The position numbers and the translations under genes are program-made. A stretch of 32,419 bases of DNA from Spirogloea muscicola (Eukaryota > Streptophyta > Zygnematophyceae > Spirogloeales > Spirogloeaceae): NCBI GenBank assembly GCA_009602725.1, contig WELB01000068.1, positions 340,910 to 373,328 of the forward strand, read 5' to 3'. Shown here in pieces: positions 1 through 11,224 of the stretch. The notes beneath the pieces are model-generated. The model searched no databases. It saw only the letters and a list, made by a program, of their open reading frames with translations, and was not told where the DNA came from. Position 1 is the stretch's first letter; every line of letters begins with the position of its first letter.

Positions 1-1
1 G

Positions 2-3000
2 GCGGCGGCGGCGCCGGACCTGCCGCTGGAGATCATGGCGCACGTCCTGGCGCTCGTCCCGGCGACGCGCGACCGCAACGCCTGCGCGCTCGTCTGCCGC
101 GCGTGGCGGCGCTGGGAGCGCGAGACGCGCGCCGCGCTGCACCTCCGCGGCTCCATCGCCGGCCTCTCCGGCATCGTCGCCGCCTTCCCCTCCGTCACCG
201 ACCTCGACCTCACCGACGTCAACCCCGGCTGGGACGGCAGGTGAGGCGACGGGACCATAGTCTCCACAAGCAAGGGTCAAGGGTTCGAGTCCCCCTTCTC
301 CTGACGCAGCACTCCTTCTTTGACACGGCGCCGTTGCCGCCGGCGCCGTTGCCGCCGGCGCCGTTAAGGCTGCAGTTATCCTGCAGTATATACATTGACG
401 AGCTCGACGTCACGGATAATTGGTAGATTAGGGCAGTGGCCAACTTCATGTCTTGGCGCTTTGCTGCATGCAGCGAGGTGGAGCTTCGTGGGATTTTCCA
501 GGCGGCCTTCCCGCACCTGCGCAAGGTCAAGGCCAACGTCAGCCCGTCGGGCCTCAAGTACATCCGCCACTGCTGGCCCGACCTCCGCGAGGTACGATGC
601 GCCTGCCGCCGCTGCTCGAGCCCTCTCCGGGCCCTCACTGTGAAGCTCCTACTCAGCGCATTACCAGTGTTAGTAGTCCAGTATTGATGTTATTGTCATC
701 ATCATAGTCAATATATGCCATAATTGCGCCTCACATCAATACTGGTGATTGTGCTGGGGGGTTATCAGGCGCAACTCTTATCAGTACACAAATTAGTGTT
801 TTCCACGCATTATCATGAGCAATACAGCTTAGAATAGCTATCATTGAAGTCACTGCCAGTCATCTGGAGGACAGCTGGTACTTAAGCTGCACAGTGGTAG
901 GAAGCGCAGGTGGTGATTGGGCACTGGGACGGGCCAGACGACTTCCTGGAGGGCCGCCACGTCGCGGACCTGCTCGCGACGTGCTCGCGCATCACCACGC
1001 TGGACCTGTCGTGGAGCCGCACGTGCGACTTCAACGACCTGCCACGCGAGCTCGCGCGCCTGCCCTTCGTGCGCCTGCGCGCCCTCAACCTGCTCGGCGG
1101 GCCCTGCAAGCTCCGCGACGCCACGCTCGCCGGTCTCGCACAGGCCTGCCCCAAGCTCGAGGTGCGCTTCTGTAACCTCCACGACATTCCGAGCTAATGC
1201 TATCATAAATGTCGCTGTTCCTCAGTAAGTGCTAATCTGCCAAGCTGGGCTGTGAGTGTCAGCTGAGCGACGCCCACTGTGGCCCCTTTGCTGCAGGAGC
1301 TGTGCTTCTCCATTGGACAGGGGACGGTCAGCGATGCAGGCATTGCAAAGCTGGCCGCCGGCTGCCGCGAGCTGCGGCTGCTGAGCATCGAGGACGAGGC
1401 GCACGACATCAACAACGAGCACAGCCTCACGGGGCCCATCACTGCGCTTTCGCTCTACCAGCTGGCACGGTATTGGTACGTATCTTCAACCCCCAGCCGA
1501 CCAATTAAATGAAAGTTGGACTGACCAATCAACTGAACCTGTTGCGCAATCTGACAAGCAACTTCCTTCGCCACGACTTATGATCATGCAAGTTACATGT
1601 CTATATGCAATTTTCTCTACGCTGATGCTTGCTGTCAGGGATGTGCATGAACGACGTGTGAGGTGTAAATCTTGTGCGCGTGCAGCTGCAACCTGCGCGT
1701 GTTGTCCCTAGTGCTGGCCAAGTACGTGCGGAGCTCGGGCATCGGTTTCGAGTGGCTCGGTGCACGCTGCCCACGCCTGCAGACGTTGCGCATCGCACGC
1801 TTCCTGGGGCTTTGCTCCGCTGAGCCAGTTGGCGAGAAGGGCGACCTCTGCCGGCCCGCCAACTCTGGCTTCGAGGTCCGGTCATGGGCTCCTGCATCGT
1901 GCTCATCAGCCACTTGTGTTTGTGTCTTTGCACCACAACAGTGATACATCATGCTACCTTCAACAGTGATGCGTCGTGCTTTTAAGTCTCAGCAAAATCC
2001 ACTGGCAAACCCTCAAGGTTTCTCTCTCGCGCAGGGGCTGGCTGCATGCCGGAGCTTGACTGAGCTGGAGATGCAGAGCTGCCAGGACCTGTCCAACAAG
2101 GATGTGCACGCCATCCTCGCAAGCTGCACAAAGCTCCGGCGTCTCCAGGTCAGGAACAGACATTGCTTGCATTTAGTCATATACTCCGCAGCTTTTCAGA
2201 AAGCCTGAATAACTTCTTGGAGTCTTGACAGCCTTTTCCTAGCTTTCCGCCGCATCTGAAGTATTGTGCAGTACACGACTGGCAACATTGTGACTATCTG
2301 TCATATGATATTAATCTACATCCCGAGAGACTTTCCCAGATCATGGCCAGTCAGAAGCTTACTGCAAAGGCCTTCAAGACAACAAGGGGCACTAAGTGCT
2401 CGGCCACTCTGCTGGACCACCTTCGAATACTCCAGGTGTGCAGGGCACTCCGGCTGTTGTTGGGAAGGTCCCTTTGCCTCTGGGCGAACTCGTCTTGCAG
2501 CATGAATACTGCTTTATGAAAAACCGTGCAAATTCCGACGGTTGCCAAATAGGATACATCAATAACATGTTGCATATCAACTAATTTTCACGTAAGTGAC
2601 ACAGTTCATGCACACTGTCAGTGAATGCCCTTTGTTGACTTGAGTAAAAGTGGTGTGGCTTCCTCTGTCCCCAGTGCGACCGTGTCTCGACAGTTGACGT
2701 CGTGCAGCGGGTGCGGCCGATGCGGGACTCCCTGGTTGGCCTGGAGCTGACATGCAACTGGCAGCCGGGAGCCCCGTCCGAGCAGCTCCTCCCGCCGCTG
2801 CCGCTTCAGGGCTTCCGCTCACTCGTCTCCCTCTACCTCCAGTTCCGCATTGGCGCCTCCCTGCTCCCCCTCGCCAGGTAATTACATTCCATGATCATCC
2901 AATTCATAGCTACCCCAGTGATCATTTACATACAAGAAATATGGTTGGGTAATGTGGATGAGTCATAAAAAGAGATTCTTGATTTAATTACCGCCGAAAA

Positions 3001-3995
3001 TGAATATGGATCAGCTACACGAGACATGTAGTGAGCAGTAGCCACTGCACTTGGATGATCTATGCTGTGACATTTGTGCCAAGTGCCATGTGTTATTGAA
3101 ATATCTGGCCCTGATTACTAAGCTCTTCCTGGAGTAGATTGGTGTTTTACTAATGTTTCCTGATTGTGATCTGCCTGCATTCATGCAGAGCTGGGCTGGA
3201 GACTTGCACCAACCTGAAGTTCGTCTACCTCACTGTCTACGGCGAGATCGATGCACTGGCTGTGTGGACCAGCCAGGCGACGGACCTCTCGTTCCTCACC
3301 GGCTGCCATGCGCTCGACTTCCTCTACATTGCCATGGAGCGCACTGGCGGCCCCCGGGCCGTGGTTGACCAGTGGGAGCGCGGCTACATGGAGGTGGGGT
3401 CACCAAGCGCCCATCAGATAGCCGGAGATATAGCAAAATTTACGCGTGATGCAGCTGAGATGAGCTATATAGATGGTCAACAAATTATATGTGAGGATTC
3501 CCTTGTTTGGCTTAAGTTCTTCTGTACCTGAACAGATGCCAACTTGCACTTAGCAGATGCCATTTGTGCTTGCACGACTCATTGAATGTGACTATAAAGT
3601 GACTGAAGAAGAAACCCACTTGTGGCAAGCAGAAGCTGCCGTGCCTGGACCTTTCCGAGATGGAGTACCACCCCGCGCCAAACGAGCACGGTCTGGACAT
3701 GGTGTCAGTAGAGGCGGCGGAGATCTTATCGCGCTGCCGGCTGCTGCGCAAGCTCTCGCTCGGCGGCGTCGCCCGGCAGGACGCGCTCACCGTGCTGCTC
3801 GAGAACCGCAGCCTCCGTGACGTGCTCTTCCACCTGCCGCCCGACTGCTCCGACAGCTTCCGGCAGGAGTTCTACCGCCGGCTCACGTCGCGTGACTACT
3901 CCGACCAGGTTCACGTGGCCAAGCCGCGTGCAGCCGCCCTGCCTGAGCTTCCGGGCCCCGTCACGCGTCAGCGGCGGCGCCTGCTTGAGCTATGA
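2..3995 (+). CDS. MAX2: MAX2/D3-like F-box leucine-rich-repeat protein, 5' partial, 9 exons
   Basis: Exons by splice site and phase: 2-240 (partial), 474-591, 910-1161, 1297-1475, 1686-1875, 2035-2148, 2675-2877, 3189-3393, 3633-3995, giving about 620 residues before the TGA at 3993-3995 (Arabidopsis MAX2 is 693). All introns are GT-AG and all phases join. The F-box lies in exon 1 (PDLPLEIMAHVLALVP, then RNACALVCRAW). The ATG at 35 is inside this domain, so the true start is upstream of the window. Leucine-rich repeats follow, for example LTELEMQSCQDLSNKDVHAI. The last exon has YHPAPNEH, LLRKLSL, NRSLRDV and FYRRLTSRDYSD, which match the order and spacing of the MAX2 C-terminus. Family role: SCF E3 ligase receptor subunit that works with D14/KAI2 hydrolases and SMXL targets. 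Role in this organism is inferred. Other LRR F-box receptors (COI1, TIR1) fit the C-terminus less well. Confidence 0.85.
327..365. repeat. 15-bp GC-rich tandem repeat in MAX2 intron 1
   Basis: The unit GGCGCCGTTGCCGCC occurs about 2.6 times head to tail. Just upstream (about 280-298) the intron has GGGTTCGAGTCC, a good pol III B-box/tRNA T-arm sequence. I see no matching A-box or acceptor stem, so it is at most a tRNA-derived fragment. Confidence 0.7.
678..745. repeat. Perfect 13-bp inverted repeat in MAX2 intron 2
   Basis: CCAGTATTGATGT at 678-690 is the exact reverse complement of 733-745, with a 42-nt spacer. It lies wholly in intron 2 (592-909) and could form a stem in the pre-mRNA. No function is claimed. 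Confidence 0.75.
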
Positions 3996-4729
3996 CTCCT
4001 AAGTGACTGCTCAGCTATGCTACCCACTCACATGCCGACCTTTAGTAAACCCCTGGACTTCAAATGCCTCAACTTGGATACTGACTTTGAAAGTCCTGTC
4101 TAGGCAATAACCTCATGTTCTGTGGCAACCTTAGCTTCTGCATTTACAGTAACCTCCTCTGTCTTCTTCATCCCAACAGTGGCATATTCATGTTCTCGCA
4201 GAGTCCATGTGCAATATCCCTGCAAGGTTTGGGTCAATCGTCAATCGTTGACCCCCATTGATGTAATTTCTGCCCCCGAAAAAGAGCTCTGTAAGAGTAA
4301 CATGCTATTTGCTCCTCGGCAGTCCTGAGCACTTGCTGTAAGAAATGCATTGTGCATCATGGTCTTTCTTTGCAAATGAGTATTTAGTGTGATAAAATAT
4401 AATGAGGACTCTGGGAAATTGTGGGTATGTACCAATAACTGCCTTCTCTACAGTAAGCACTTGTTCAGGGTACATGATCAACCTTAAGTATAAATTTGGC
4501 AAAGTCGTCAGAGGGGCGGGCTTAAGATTAGTTATACTGCGGTCTTTGGACTGACAAGGACTTCCCACACACTGAGCTTTGCAGCCTAGAGTTGCGTGGC
4601 TGTACGGCCAATCTGAATAGATCCTCAAGCCTGTTCCGAGTCAATAATTGTTCAGACAATGTCCACATCTGGCACATGAGAGAGGGACATGCTCCTAGCT
4701 TGTGGTTGACTGTCTGTGTAATTGACTAC
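3996..4729. other. Convergent 3' region between MAX2 and DHAR
   Basis: About 730 bp lie between two convergent stop codons (TGA at 3993-3995 and, on the minus strand, TAA at 4732-4730). It must hold both 3' UTRs. I see no ORF with family features here and no confident polyadenylation signal. Confidence 0.6.
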
Positions 4730-6640
<1,911 letters not shown>

Positions 6641-7190
6641 GCCGCGCGCAGCGACGGGCCGCCGACGCCCGGCGGCGCNAATGCTGCCCTCGCCGACGCC
6701 TCTGGCACAAGTTGTGCGCCGCCGCCGCCGCCGCCGCTGCTCCTGTGCTTGCTAGCTGTGCTAGCCTTGGCACTTGGCCAGCTCTGGCCCGGTCTGCTTT
6801 CGGAAGTGCTATTTGTTCTTCCTTCTGATTTACTTGTTTCATTTTAAATCTTCTGGGAGTGCTTCTTCTTCAGGAGGAGGTGCGGAGGCTGAGGAGGCCA
6901 GCCGGAAAGAGCGGCCAGAGCGGCAAAGCTGCTTCTCCTGTCGCAGACACGCTGTCATTTTCCCATTGCAAAGCCGCCGCTGTGCTGTCGTCTCTGACGT
7001 CAGTCCGCTCGTCAGGCGCCTCTACATATATATCCACAACCAAACGCCTTCCGGCTTTGGTTGTGGACATGCCGTATGCCATATGTCGCGCTTTGGCTTC
7101 TCTATGGGCGAGCACTTTATTCAGCCGTCTGGCAATCCGCTACCCGCCATTTCGGAGACTGGTCTTTCTGACCTGCGGCTGCTAAAAGAA
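6641..7190. other. Upstream region of DHAR; no gene
   Basis: GC-rich sequence with a (GCC)n run near 6717-6737 and one unresolved base at 6679, then a perfect hairpin at 7033-7067. One copy of the phrase TTCTCTATGGGCGAGC (about 7097-7112) belongs to the dispersed repeat family described below. The open frames here have no family features. The DHAR promoter is presumably within this stretch. Confidence 0.5.
7033..7067. repeat. Perfect 12-bp hairpin upstream of DHAR
   Basis: TCCACAACCAAA (7033-7044) pairs exactly with TTTGGTTGTGGA (7056-7067) around an 11-nt loop. It is about 400 bp upstream of the DHAR start codon. Confidence 0.8.
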
Positions 7191-7268
7191 AAAAAAGAAG
7201 GCTCGCCCATAAAGAAAGAAGAAGGCTCGCCCGTAGAGAAAGAGGGGCTGGCAAAGCCAGCCCAAAAA
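7190..7268 (-). repeat. Hairpin cassette, copy S1
   Basis: Read on the minus strand it gives TTTTTGGGCTGGC, a 3-nt loop, GCCAGCCC, CTCTTTCTCTACGGGCGAGC, then a second GGGCGAGC and a T-rich run. The stem is 7245-7252 with 7256-7263 (8 bp, perfect). The same cassette occurs at 7385-7455, 9325-9378, 11225-11310 and 12200-12280. I interpret it as the end of the 3' non-coding part of the retroelement family here. Confidence 0.7.
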
Positions 7269-7300
7269 TCCCCTACCCCTACCCCCCTACCCCCTACCCC
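7269..7300. repeat. C-rich (CCCCTA)n tract
   Basis: Imperfect repetition of CCCCTA/CCCTA/CCCCCTA units, similar to but not the same as the plant telomere unit CCCTAAA. It sits exactly between cassette S1 and the left terminal repeat of the 182-bp element at 7299-7480. Confidence 0.7.
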
Positions 7301-7480
7301 TAGTATGTTGTCGTGATTGGTAGAGAGAAGTGGCACTCCCAATTGGTAGAGTAGAGGAGTCCTTCCTCGGCTTCTCATTCTTCGGCTTTGGACATTGTCC
7401 ATTCTTTTTGGGCTGGCGTTGCCAGCCCCTCTTTCTCTATGGGCGAGCCTTCTTTCTACCAATCACGACAACATACTAGG
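7299..7480. mobile_element. MITE-like element with 32-bp terminal inverted repeats
   Basis: Left end 7299-7330 (starting CCTAGTATGTTGTCGTGATT) and right end 7449-7480 are inverted copies with one mismatch in 32 bp. The interior carries another hairpin cassette (7385-7455), which runs into the right repeat. No ORF or clear target-site duplication is visible. The right end falls exactly where sequence shared by the retroelement copies at 7481 and 11358 begins, so it looks inserted at, or recombined with, that 3' end. A plain inverted duplication is the alternative. Confidence 0.6.
7385..7455 (+). repeat. Hairpin cassette, copy S2
   Basis: Plus-strand copy of the cassette: TTGTCCATTCTTTTT, then GGGCTGGC (7410-7417), loop GTT, GCCAGCCC (7421-7428), then CTCTTTCTCTATGGGCGAGC. 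The stem is perfect. It is inverted relative to copy S1. Confidence 0.7.
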
Positions 7481-8761
7481 GAAGCTCAGTACCCGCGAGT
7501 GACCAACATCAGGTCCGAGTAGCTCGAGGCAGGGAAGAAAGGAGGAGGAGGCACTCCGCCGAGACCCGGAGGCAACGGCCAGAGCGCGTCCTGCGCGCGT
7601 GTGGACAGCGTGGGCAAGGGATCGCTGGAACGATACCGCCAAGCGCATGCGAAAGACCTGGGCGAGCGACCCGGCGGCGTTGAAGCCGGGCAGCGCCCCG
7701 GGCGGGACCCGACCGCCGATCAATAGCCTGACGAGCAAGCCGCTGGAGGAGATCCAGCCAGCGGCTGCCGAAGGCCCCGTGAACATCTATCGCCAGGGCC
7801 GCGAACTCATCACCGACCGGGTGATCGGCATTTTTCGCTCTTTTGCCCGGGCTGCCAGGCCTACCGCATGCCCTGCAAACGACGTCGACCTGTTGGAATT
7901 GTTGGAGTCGTAGCAGTCAGTTCTCACCACGTCGGCGATGATTCGGGAACCGCCGCCGGGCGGGATAGCGACCAGGTCGGCGCGTCGGGTGTGCGACTGG
8001 CCGTCCTCGCCCCGCAGGATGGGCATGACTGAGGAGCACTCCACCGCCACCTTGAAGCCCGCCTCCGCAAACACCCCCTGCATACCATCGGGCAGGAGAT
8101 CATGGGAAGCGGTCCGCTCGCCTCCGTGGGCGCAACGGAGCATGTGCGCGGCCAGCTCCGCAGGGTCGGCGTGCCGGGCGCCGCACTCGCACTGTGTGAC
8201 ACCCACTAGGCAGGGAGGGAGGAGCCCCAAGAGCCGATGCACCGCCGTCCGGTAGACTTCGTCTGGCATGGTAATTGCTGCATAGAGTGGGAGCGCTTGG
8301 AGCCACGCCGCCGCCCCAGGGGAAGAGGCGGAGAGAAGCCGAGCACGCCCGCGAACGTCAGACGGAGGGAGAAGCTCCACCGCCTGGTCAGAGGCCACCT
8401 TCTCGACCAACGCCGTGAAGCGTGCCTGGGCACGCAGGTCTGGAGTGTGGGCGAGGTGCCGGAAAGGAACAGTCTGCTCGGACATGTTGGGGTGGACCTG
8501 CAGGAGCCTGTCGCGGGCAGTGCGGAGGGCGACTTGGAAGGGGAGTTGGCCTGTCTCCACATCGGCTGCCGCCCGCTCCAGGGCGCGTTGTCCGTGCACG
8601 AGGAACCTCTGACACATGGGGGCGGCCACCTGCGCCCAGCTTCCCAGGAAGGCCGCCTCACAGACGCGGGCAACTGAGCGGCATAAAGAGGGGCTTACTG
8701 AGTTGCCTAGTGGCCACTTGAGTCGCCTTGTGCTTCGATGCTTCAACGCCACTGCTGTCAC
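7481..8761 (-). pseudogene. C-terminal part of a non-LTR-type retrotransposon protein (zinc finger plus restriction-like endonuclease), degenerate copy 1
   Basis: The 324-codon frame 8761-7787 continues, after a frameshift near 7830, in another frame to about 7489. In order: a tail of the RT/thumb type (FLGSWAQ), SDVRGRARLLSASSPGAAAWL, FRTAVHRLLGL-like YRTAVHRLLGLLPPC, a finger C-E-C-G-x5-D-P-x6-H-x3-C followed by HGGERTASHD, an endonuclease core RRADLVAIPPGGG with I-I-A-D-V-V, then AKERK and a helical C-terminus SVSFQRSLAHAV. This matches the C-end of R2-type LINE proteins with PD-(D/E)XK nucleases. No reverse transcriptase domain is present. Near 7830 the copy lacks one base compared with the other copies, so it is inactive. 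Family call is from motif memory. Confidence 0.7.
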
Positions 8762-8789
8762 TTTGCAAAAGCTGTTTGTTTACCCGTCC

Positions 8790-9045
8790 CTCCGAATATT
8801 GTTCATTCCTATGTCTGGATTGGTATGTGCTCACCCGTGGATATTTACGTCACACTTTCACCTTAGACACCTTAGCATGAGGCTTCATTGTTGTAGCCCT
8901 ATTTCTTGCACTAGTTTTTGCCTGAACAATGTATTGGCTTGGATTGGCCTCCCTTTCATTACATGCGCACCGTGCGCCTTCTCTCTCCAATCCAGCTATC
9001 GCCCTCTCCTGAAAGAGTTTTTCTCTTTCACGATGGGCAGGCCAG
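8790..9045 (+). repeat. Retroelement 3' module, plus-strand copy
   Basis: It starts with the phrase GTGCTCACCCGTGGATATTT (about 8826-8845), then CACCTTAGACACCTTAG, TGCCTGAACAATG, TTGGCCTCCCTTTCATT, the hairpin GCGCACCGTGCGC (8965-8977), and ATCGCCCTCTCCTGAAAGAG. The same order of blocks is found inverted at 9380-9545 and in part at 10560-10695. No coding part of the same orientation precedes it; it abuts the 5' end of copy 1. Confidence 0.65.
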
Positions 9046-9203
9046 GCTTTGGCTGCTGCTTCTGGGTCTTGACGTGTGGCAACAGATTCCGGCTGTCAGC
9101 TACTCCAACTTGCGGCTAATGACTAGCCCTTAGACAATGAGCCCCACATGTAGCTGCTTGCATAGCTGCATGGTTGCGCTTTCTGGCACCTGTAAAATTT
9201 GTC

Positions 9204-9322
9204 ATTTACTCTTGGATTGCGTGTATATGGGCGGACAACCAGGCGGCAGCCCCTGGGCGAGCACTTCTCTGGGGAGGATGCAGACAGCAGCCGCGCGCGT
9301 CCCCAAAGGTCGTCAGAGAGAA
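9204..9322 (-). pseudogene. Short fragment of the endonuclease-bearing retroelement
   Basis: Minus-strand frames contain WGRARLLSASSP and, after a frame change, PGAAAWL. These match consecutive segments of copy 1 (RGRARLLSASSPGAAAWL). The rest is absent. Confidence 0.6.
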
Positions 9323-9324
9323 GA

Positions 9325-9378
9325 GAAGGGCTCGCCCATTGAGGATAGGGGCTGGAAAAGCCAGCCGAAAAAAGAATG
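9325..9378 (-). repeat. Hairpin cassette, copy S3 (degenerate)
   Basis: On the minus strand: TTCATTCTTTTTTC, then GGCTGG/CCAGCC stem (9350-9355 with 9361-9366), then CCTCAATGGGCGAGCCCTT. One stem position is lost compared with S1 and S2. Confidence 0.6.
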
Positions 9379-9379
9379 A

Positions 9380-9756
9380 ACAAAGTACGAGAAGAGAAGG
9401 CGCGCGGGGCGCATAATGAAAGAGAGGCCAATTCAAGCAAAAACATTGTTCAGGCAGAGTCGAGTGCAAACTAAACAAGGCTACATAATACGGAGACCAA
9501 AACTAAGGTGCCTAAGGTGACAGTAGTAGCCACGGGTGAGCACAAACAAATCTGACAAGCTAACTTGGGGAGCTGGAGCGCCGCCACGAAAGCCGGAGGC
9601 CTGACTTAGAGCGCGCCCTGCACGTTGCAGAGAAGGGAAGGCAGAAGCCCCATCGCCGCGGTGAAAGAGGCCGCATCCACCTCCGCCATAAGGCGAGCTT
9701 GGGCCCGGAGATCGGGCGTGCGCGAGAGGTGTGCAAAAGGGACTGCCCGTCAATAT
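9380..9756 (-). pseudogene. Internally deleted retroelement copy with its 3' module
   Basis: One minus-strand frame from about 9753 reads VPFAHLSRTPDLRAQARL, then MAEVDAASFTAAMGLL, equivalent to VPFRHLAHTPDLRAQARF in copy 1. The finger and nuclease are missing. From about 9560 it goes to LLLTRG-type sequence (LFVLTRGYYCHLRHL), then the 3' block GTGCTCACCCGTGG (9531-9544), GCCTGAACAATG, TTGGCCTCTCTTTCATT and the GC-rich hairpin near 9400-9413. The block order equals 8790-9045 in inverse orientation, so the two form a large inverted repeat. Confidence 0.6.
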
Positions 9757-9782
9757 CCGCAGGCCAGCCCGTAGCCCGTTGC

Positions 9783-10080
9783 TCCAGTATCCGCTTGTCG
9801 CCGTTTAGTGGCACTTCCCTCGTGAATCATACCAGGGCGTCCTCCATCCCGGGGCCCGGGCCTCGCCGCCGCGTTGGATGAGCCACCGCCTGGCCGCGGA
9901 GTCGTCGCGCTGCGCCCACCGCTGGGCGAGCTGGACCCCTTTGCAGCTGGAGCCTTGGGGTCCAGCTCCCTCAGCGGCGGGCGCAGCGCGACTCCGCGGC
10001 CAGGCGGACGCGATGGACGGCGTTGGAGGCCCTGGTATGGTATACAGGGACGTGCCACCATCACGGCGACAAGCGGAGCC
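9783..10080. repeat. Long imperfect foldback (inverted repeat)
   Basis: Arms of about 125-155 bp: 9783-9939 and 9957-10080, with a 17-nt centre. Matching pieces include CCGCTTGTCGCCG, GTGGCAC, CATACCAGGGC, CGCCTGGCCGCGGAGTCG, GCGCTGCGCCC and CTGGACCCC, all found inverted in the other arm. The left arm has an extra GGGGCCCGGGCC-type insertion. It lies inside the retroelement nest. Both strands carry open frames only because of the high GC and symmetry; I see no protein family. Confidence 0.8.
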
Positions 10081-10559
10081 TGGAGGTGGGGGAGGAGGGG
10101 AAGCAGCGCCGCGAGCTCGGGACCCGCCCTGCCCCCGGCTATTCCCTTCTCGTGCTGCCGGCACGATTCGAACAGGGGATGTCGCGGACCAGGCGTCTCC
10201 ACCAACGTCACGGGCAAGGCCCAGGGCGGCCAGGGTACCCCGTAGGATGCGACAGACATTCGATTTCCGGTCTGTATGGACATAGTCTATTACCTCATCC
10301 GCTAGCCGCTGGCTACTGATCGTCGGTGTTGGCCCCATCCGATACAATATCCTCTGTACGTAGTCGGGCGGGTAGCTTAGGCCATTCTAGCGTCCTGCAA
10401 ACCATAGCTGCATGCTTTAGAATGCGGTTATCGTTGAGTCTGCAGCGAGTGCCTGAGAGCAAAGCTCTCAGGCACTTGCGATCCACCAGCGTGCTGGTTG
10501 TGCATTAGCCCAGGCTAATGGCTTCCGTGGGGGTGGTTTGGCTCCTCAGTATAGCTTGT
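10081..10559. other. Unassigned, no gene
   Basis: GC-rich up to about 10350, then mixed. Weak coding-like frames exist on both strands without recognisable motifs. A short palindromic phrase GAGTGCC/GCCTGAGAGC-AAA-GCTCTCAGGC lies near 10447-10476 (GCCTGAGAG then CTCTCAGGC), a good 9-10 bp hairpin. Confidence 0.4.
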
Positions 10560-10695
10560 CAGATATGCATGTGCTCACTCGGGGATATTTAGTGTCCCCC
10601 TTAGCCAGCTCATTACCCAGTTAAAAAGACATTTGTAAGGCTAGAATTGGCCTCCCTTTCAATTTCATGCGCACCGCGCACCTTCTCTCTTTCTG
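10560..10695 (+). repeat. Retroelement 3' module, partial plus-strand copy
   Basis: Contains GTGCTCACTCGGGGATATTT, a CCCCCTTAGCC variant, GAATTGGCCTCCCTTTCA, TTTCATGCGCACCGCGCACC and TTCTCTCTTTC. It aligns by eye with 8828-8990. It is followed near 10729-10770 by an inverted, degenerate hairpin cassette (GGCTGG..CCAGC then AAAAGGAATGGACAA). Confidence 0.6.
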
Positions 10696-10749
10696 TGCTT
10701 TGGAGCAAGCGCGGCCAGGTTGACTGGTGGCTGGGAGAGGCCAGCACAA

Positions 10750-11157
10750 AAGGAATGGACAAGGATAGAAGGACGACGCTGGAAGGACGCTGTCTTCAGG
10801 ACGGCTGTCCACAGGCTCCTGGGCCTCCACCCTCCCTGCCTCTTAGGCGGCATGCAATGCAAGTGCGGCGCCCGCCACGCCGACGCTGTGGAGCTGGCGG
10901 CACACATGCTCCGCTGTGCACACAGGGACCGGTTCCCACGGCCTCCTGAGGGACGGCATGCAGGGCGTGTTCATGGAGGCGGGCTACGGGGTAGCCATGG
11001 GAAACACGTCAATGCCCACGCGGTCGGCCTGGCGGCTCGTGGCAAGGAGCGGAAATATGCCGATCACCCAGCGGGTGATGAATTCGAGGCCCTTGGCGAT
11101 CGACGTCCACGGGGCGTCTGGCAGTCGTTGGCTGGACCTCCTCCTCCGCGGTGACTG
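10750..11157 (+). pseudogene. Plus-strand fragment of the retroelement C-terminal domain
   Basis: The frame from 10720 reads FRTAVHRLLGLHPPCLLGG, C-K-C-G-A-R-H-A-D finger, LAAHMLRCAHRD, then changes frame. HAVGLAARGKERKYADHP (about 11016-11070) follows directly, so the PD-(D/E)XK core (RADLV...IADV) is deleted. It ends with IDVHGAS-type sequence and TGA near 11158. Orientation is opposite to copy 1. Confidence 0.65.
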
Positions 11158-11224
11158 AGCGGGTCATTCTGCTGTAGGTTATGTAGGTCTTAGATGTGCT
11201 TGCCTTTGGACTTGGCCATTTAAG

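Noticed and set aside
35-244. MAX2 start at the ATG at 35
   Set aside because: The in-frame codons before it (PDLPLEI) belong to the F-box, so this ATG is internal and the real start is outside the window.
241-305. A tRNA gene in MAX2 intron 1
   Set aside because: Only a T-arm/B-box-like phrase is present; two of five T-stem pairs fail and no acceptor or anticodon arm can be drawn.
10150-10220. A minus-strand tRNA around GTTCGAATC
   Set aside because: The T-stem has mismatches and no 5' acceptor strand complementary to the 3' end exists at the right distance.
9750-10350. Protein genes on both strands with Arg/Pro-rich products
   Set aside because: The frames mirror each other because the DNA is a GC-rich palindrome; no family motif is present.
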